NCBI GenBank assembly: GCA_903870235.1
Contig: CAIQCA010000085.1
Location: 1-7,438 of the forward strand
Origin: an uncultured bacterium
GTDB lineage: Bacteria; Patescibacteriota; Minisyncoccia; Phycocordibacterales; PALSA-1337
Direction of reading: 5' to 3'
DNA: 7,438 bases
Below are positions 6,308-7,438 of the stretch, piece by piece (positions within the stretch are counted from its first letter, which is position 1; each line of letters starts with the position of its first letter). A program made the translations under genes and the position numbers. The notes below the pieces were generated by a model. The model had not been told where the DNA came from. It did no database searches and was given only the letters and a program-made list of their open reading frames with translations.

Positions 6308-7098
6308 GCCATTCTCCCATCAAAGGAGACACGCCAGCGCAAGACCCTTTTTTCAATTATCTGGAGAATAATGTTCATGGTAAAACCAATAATGCCAATG
6401 ACAAACAGCCCAGCCATAACAATATCGATCTGGAACAATTGACGCGCCCAGACCATCATATAGCCCACGCCAGATTCAGAACCGAAAAGCTCAGCTCCAA
6501 CCACAAACATCCATGATAATCCAAGACTATGACGCACGCCTGTTATTATCGAAGGTAAAGCACCGGGAAGGATAACCTTGGTCAGGTAACGAAAGCTTTT
6601 GTAATTGAAAACACGGGCCAATTCTCGATATTTTTTCGGAACACCACTCACGCCTTGATAGGTATTAAAAACCATGGGGAAAAATGCCCCGATCGATATG
6701 AATACAACTTTAGAAACTTCATCTATACCAAACCATAATATTATCAAAGGCATCAAAGCAAACTGTGGCACCTGTTTGCATGCTTTTATCAATGGCCCTA
6801 CGAATCTATCCAACAATGATGAAAGCCCCATTAACAGTCCAAGAAAAAAACCGGTGGAAGCTCCGAGCAGAAAACCAGAAAGTACCCGTTTCAAACTGGA
6901 TATGATGTTGTTGGTGAGGTCACCCGTTCGGGCAAGATCAACAAGTGTATTCATTACGGTTAACGGGGGCACAAGAATCATTTCGGAAAATAGTTGCAGC
7001 GATACTGCACTCTGCCAGGCAACCAGCACAAGAAGAGGTACAATTAATGCAAGAAGTTTATCCTTCCATTCAAATCGTTTTAATAGTGATTTACTCAT
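6304..7098 (-). CDS. ABC importer permease A, NitT/TauT (SsuC-like) class
   Basis: This 264-residue inner-membrane permease is the first importer gene in the window. It has hydrophobic segments near 14-32, 67-92, 111-147, 186-205 and 225-246, and the coupling loop ELARVFNY (159-166) leading to ILPGALPSIITG (176-187). It aligns without gaps to permease B over residues 69-205. A hand count gives about 67 identities in 137 positions, so the two are old duplicates and could form a heterodimeric channel on one ATPase. The start is ATG at 7098, preceded only by a weak purine stretch (AAAGATT). The stop overlaps permease B's start by four bases (6304-6307). No substrate-binding protein gene sits next to it; upstream, across an 88-base gap with a hairpin, is a dehydratase-family gene. 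Confidence 0.9.
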   Translation of the reverse strand: MSKSLLKRFEWKDKLLALIVPLLVLVAWQSAVSLQLFSEMILVPPLTVMNTLVDLARTGDLTNNIISSLKRVLSGFLLGASTGFFLGLLMGLSSLLDRFVGPLIKACKQVPQFALMPLIILWFGIDEVSKVVFISIGAFFPMVFNTYQGVSGVPKKYRELARVFNYKSFRYLTKVILPGALPSIITGVRHSLGLSWMFVVGAELFGSESGVGYMMVWARQLFQIDIVMAGLFVIGIIGFTMNIILQIIEKRVLRWRVSFDGRMA

Positions 7099-7140
7099 AA
7101 TCTTTATACAGCGAAAAAATCGTGTTCATGACAATCATTT

Positions 7141-7170
7141 CCCGAAAAACCCAAAGAAGGGTCTTTCGGG
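7141..7170 (-). terminator. 12-bp hairpin upstream of the importer, pairing best in the minus-strand transcript
   Basis: The arms CCCGAAAAACCC (7141-7152) and GGGTCTTTCGGG (7159-7170) flank a six-base loop. In the plus-strand transcript one pair is A opposite C. In the minus-strand transcript the same position is a G-U pair, so all 12 positions pair. This suggests the functional RNA is read leftward, from the dehydratase-family gene toward the importer. No run of T follows the stem; the T-rich stretch lies inside the 3' arm. It starts 17 bases after the dehydratase-family stop. It may be a terminator, an attenuator lowering importer expression, or an RNA-stabilising 3' end. Confidence 0.5.
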
Positions 7171-7186
7171 GATTTAGCCTGATATG

Positions 7187-7438
7187 TTATACCATTTCTA
7201 TGAATGCTTCGACGCGATTGGTCGACTGTTCGGTTGCTTCAGATCGTCCTAATTCTCCAACTTCAACAAATGTCGTGGGTACCCCAGTCTTCTCTCGAAT
7301 GATATCCGAGATCATACGAGCCACGCCACTCTGATAATTGCAGCCCCATTGGTACATGAAAATAACGCCGCTGGCACGGGAACGCCTTACCTGTTCAGCT
7401 GTCCATTCAGCCCGCTTCTCTGTACGCTGTTCATAAGG
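7187..7438 (-). CDS. 2-hydroxyacyl-CoA dehydratase-superfamily protein, C-terminal part (5' end outside window)
   Basis: The last 83 residues of a gene that enters from the right edge are encoded here, stopping at TAA (7187-7189). Reading leftward the frame begins with PYEQRTEKRAEW at the window edge. The recognisable core is RASGVIFMYQWGCNYQSG followed by ARMISDIIREKTGVPTTFVE and a terminal RVEAFIEMV. A GVI-x(4-6)-Cys segment, then a helix, a short strand, and an R-x-EAF-x-EM end is the usual close of HgdB/FldC/BcrB-type subunits; Cys33 of this fragment (codon 7340-7342) matches the last iron-sulfur cluster ligand (family knowledge, from memory). Such proteins are dehydratase or benzoyl-CoA reductase subunits, or stand-alone double-cubane cluster proteins that reduce small molecules. 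They depend on an ATP-driven activator and are oxygen-sensitive. The subgroup cannot be decided from 83 residues. It is on the same strand as the importer, 88 bases upstream. Confidence 0.72.
   Translation of the reverse strand, partial: PYEQRTEKRAEWTAEQVRRSRASGVIFMYQWGCNYQSGVARMISDIIREKTGVPTTFVEVGELGRSEATEQSTNRVEAFIEMV

Noticed and set aside
6674..7177. Plus-strand open frame of 167 codons
   Set aside because: It is antisense to permease A and runs across the gap and hairpin. Its translation is polar and low in complexity, with no recognisable domain.

Overview
This window looks like chromosomal DNA of a Gram-negative, probably strictly anaerobic bacterium. A periplasmic sulfate-binding protein fragment points to a Gram-negative cell. 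A fragment of the oxygen-sensitive 2-hydroxyacyl-CoA dehydratase / benzoyl-CoA reductase / double-cubane superfamily points to anaerobic life. The base composition is moderate and the translation signals are partly weak. This would fit green sulfur bacteria or a sulfate- or metal-reducing lineage, but the window alone does not decide. I see no rRNA, tRNA, CRISPR array, insertion sequence or phage gene.

Layout. (1) 1-288, plus strand: the 3' end of a sulfate/thiosulfate-binding protein gene, followed by a long hairpin (303-345) between converging genes. Everything else is on the minus strand. (2) 4441 down to 377: a probable three-gene unit. It holds two half-size ABC exporters with a 4-base ATGA overlap, then a single-domain EamA-type small transporter 49 bases further on. 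The exporter pair has the features of a heterodimer with one degenerate and one complete ATP site. (3) 4442-4722: a non-coding spacer separating the two minus-strand units. (4) 7098 down to 4723: a tightly packed NitT/TauT-class (SsuBC/TauBC-like) importer with two different permeases and one ATPase. (5) 7099-7186: a gap holding a 12-bp hairpin that pairs fully only in the minus-strand transcript. (6) 7187-7438: the C-terminal 83 residues of a 2-hydroxyacyl-CoA dehydratase-superfamily protein, cut by the window edge and pointing toward the importer.

How the parts may work together. The importer lacks its substrate-binding protein inside the window, and the gene just upstream belongs to a radical/low-potential reductase superfamily. 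The most interesting reading is a scavenging module in which the importer supplies a small molecule to a double-cubane-type or dehydratase-type enzyme encoded to the right. That link rests on gene order only. The exporter pair and EamA protein look like a separate efflux unit, and the sulfate-binding protein belongs to a third system that extends left of the window.

Several start codons were revised from the longest open frame using ribosome binding sites: the first exporter starts at 4441 and the ATPase at 5502. The second permease has two equally plausible starts, at 6307 and 6271.
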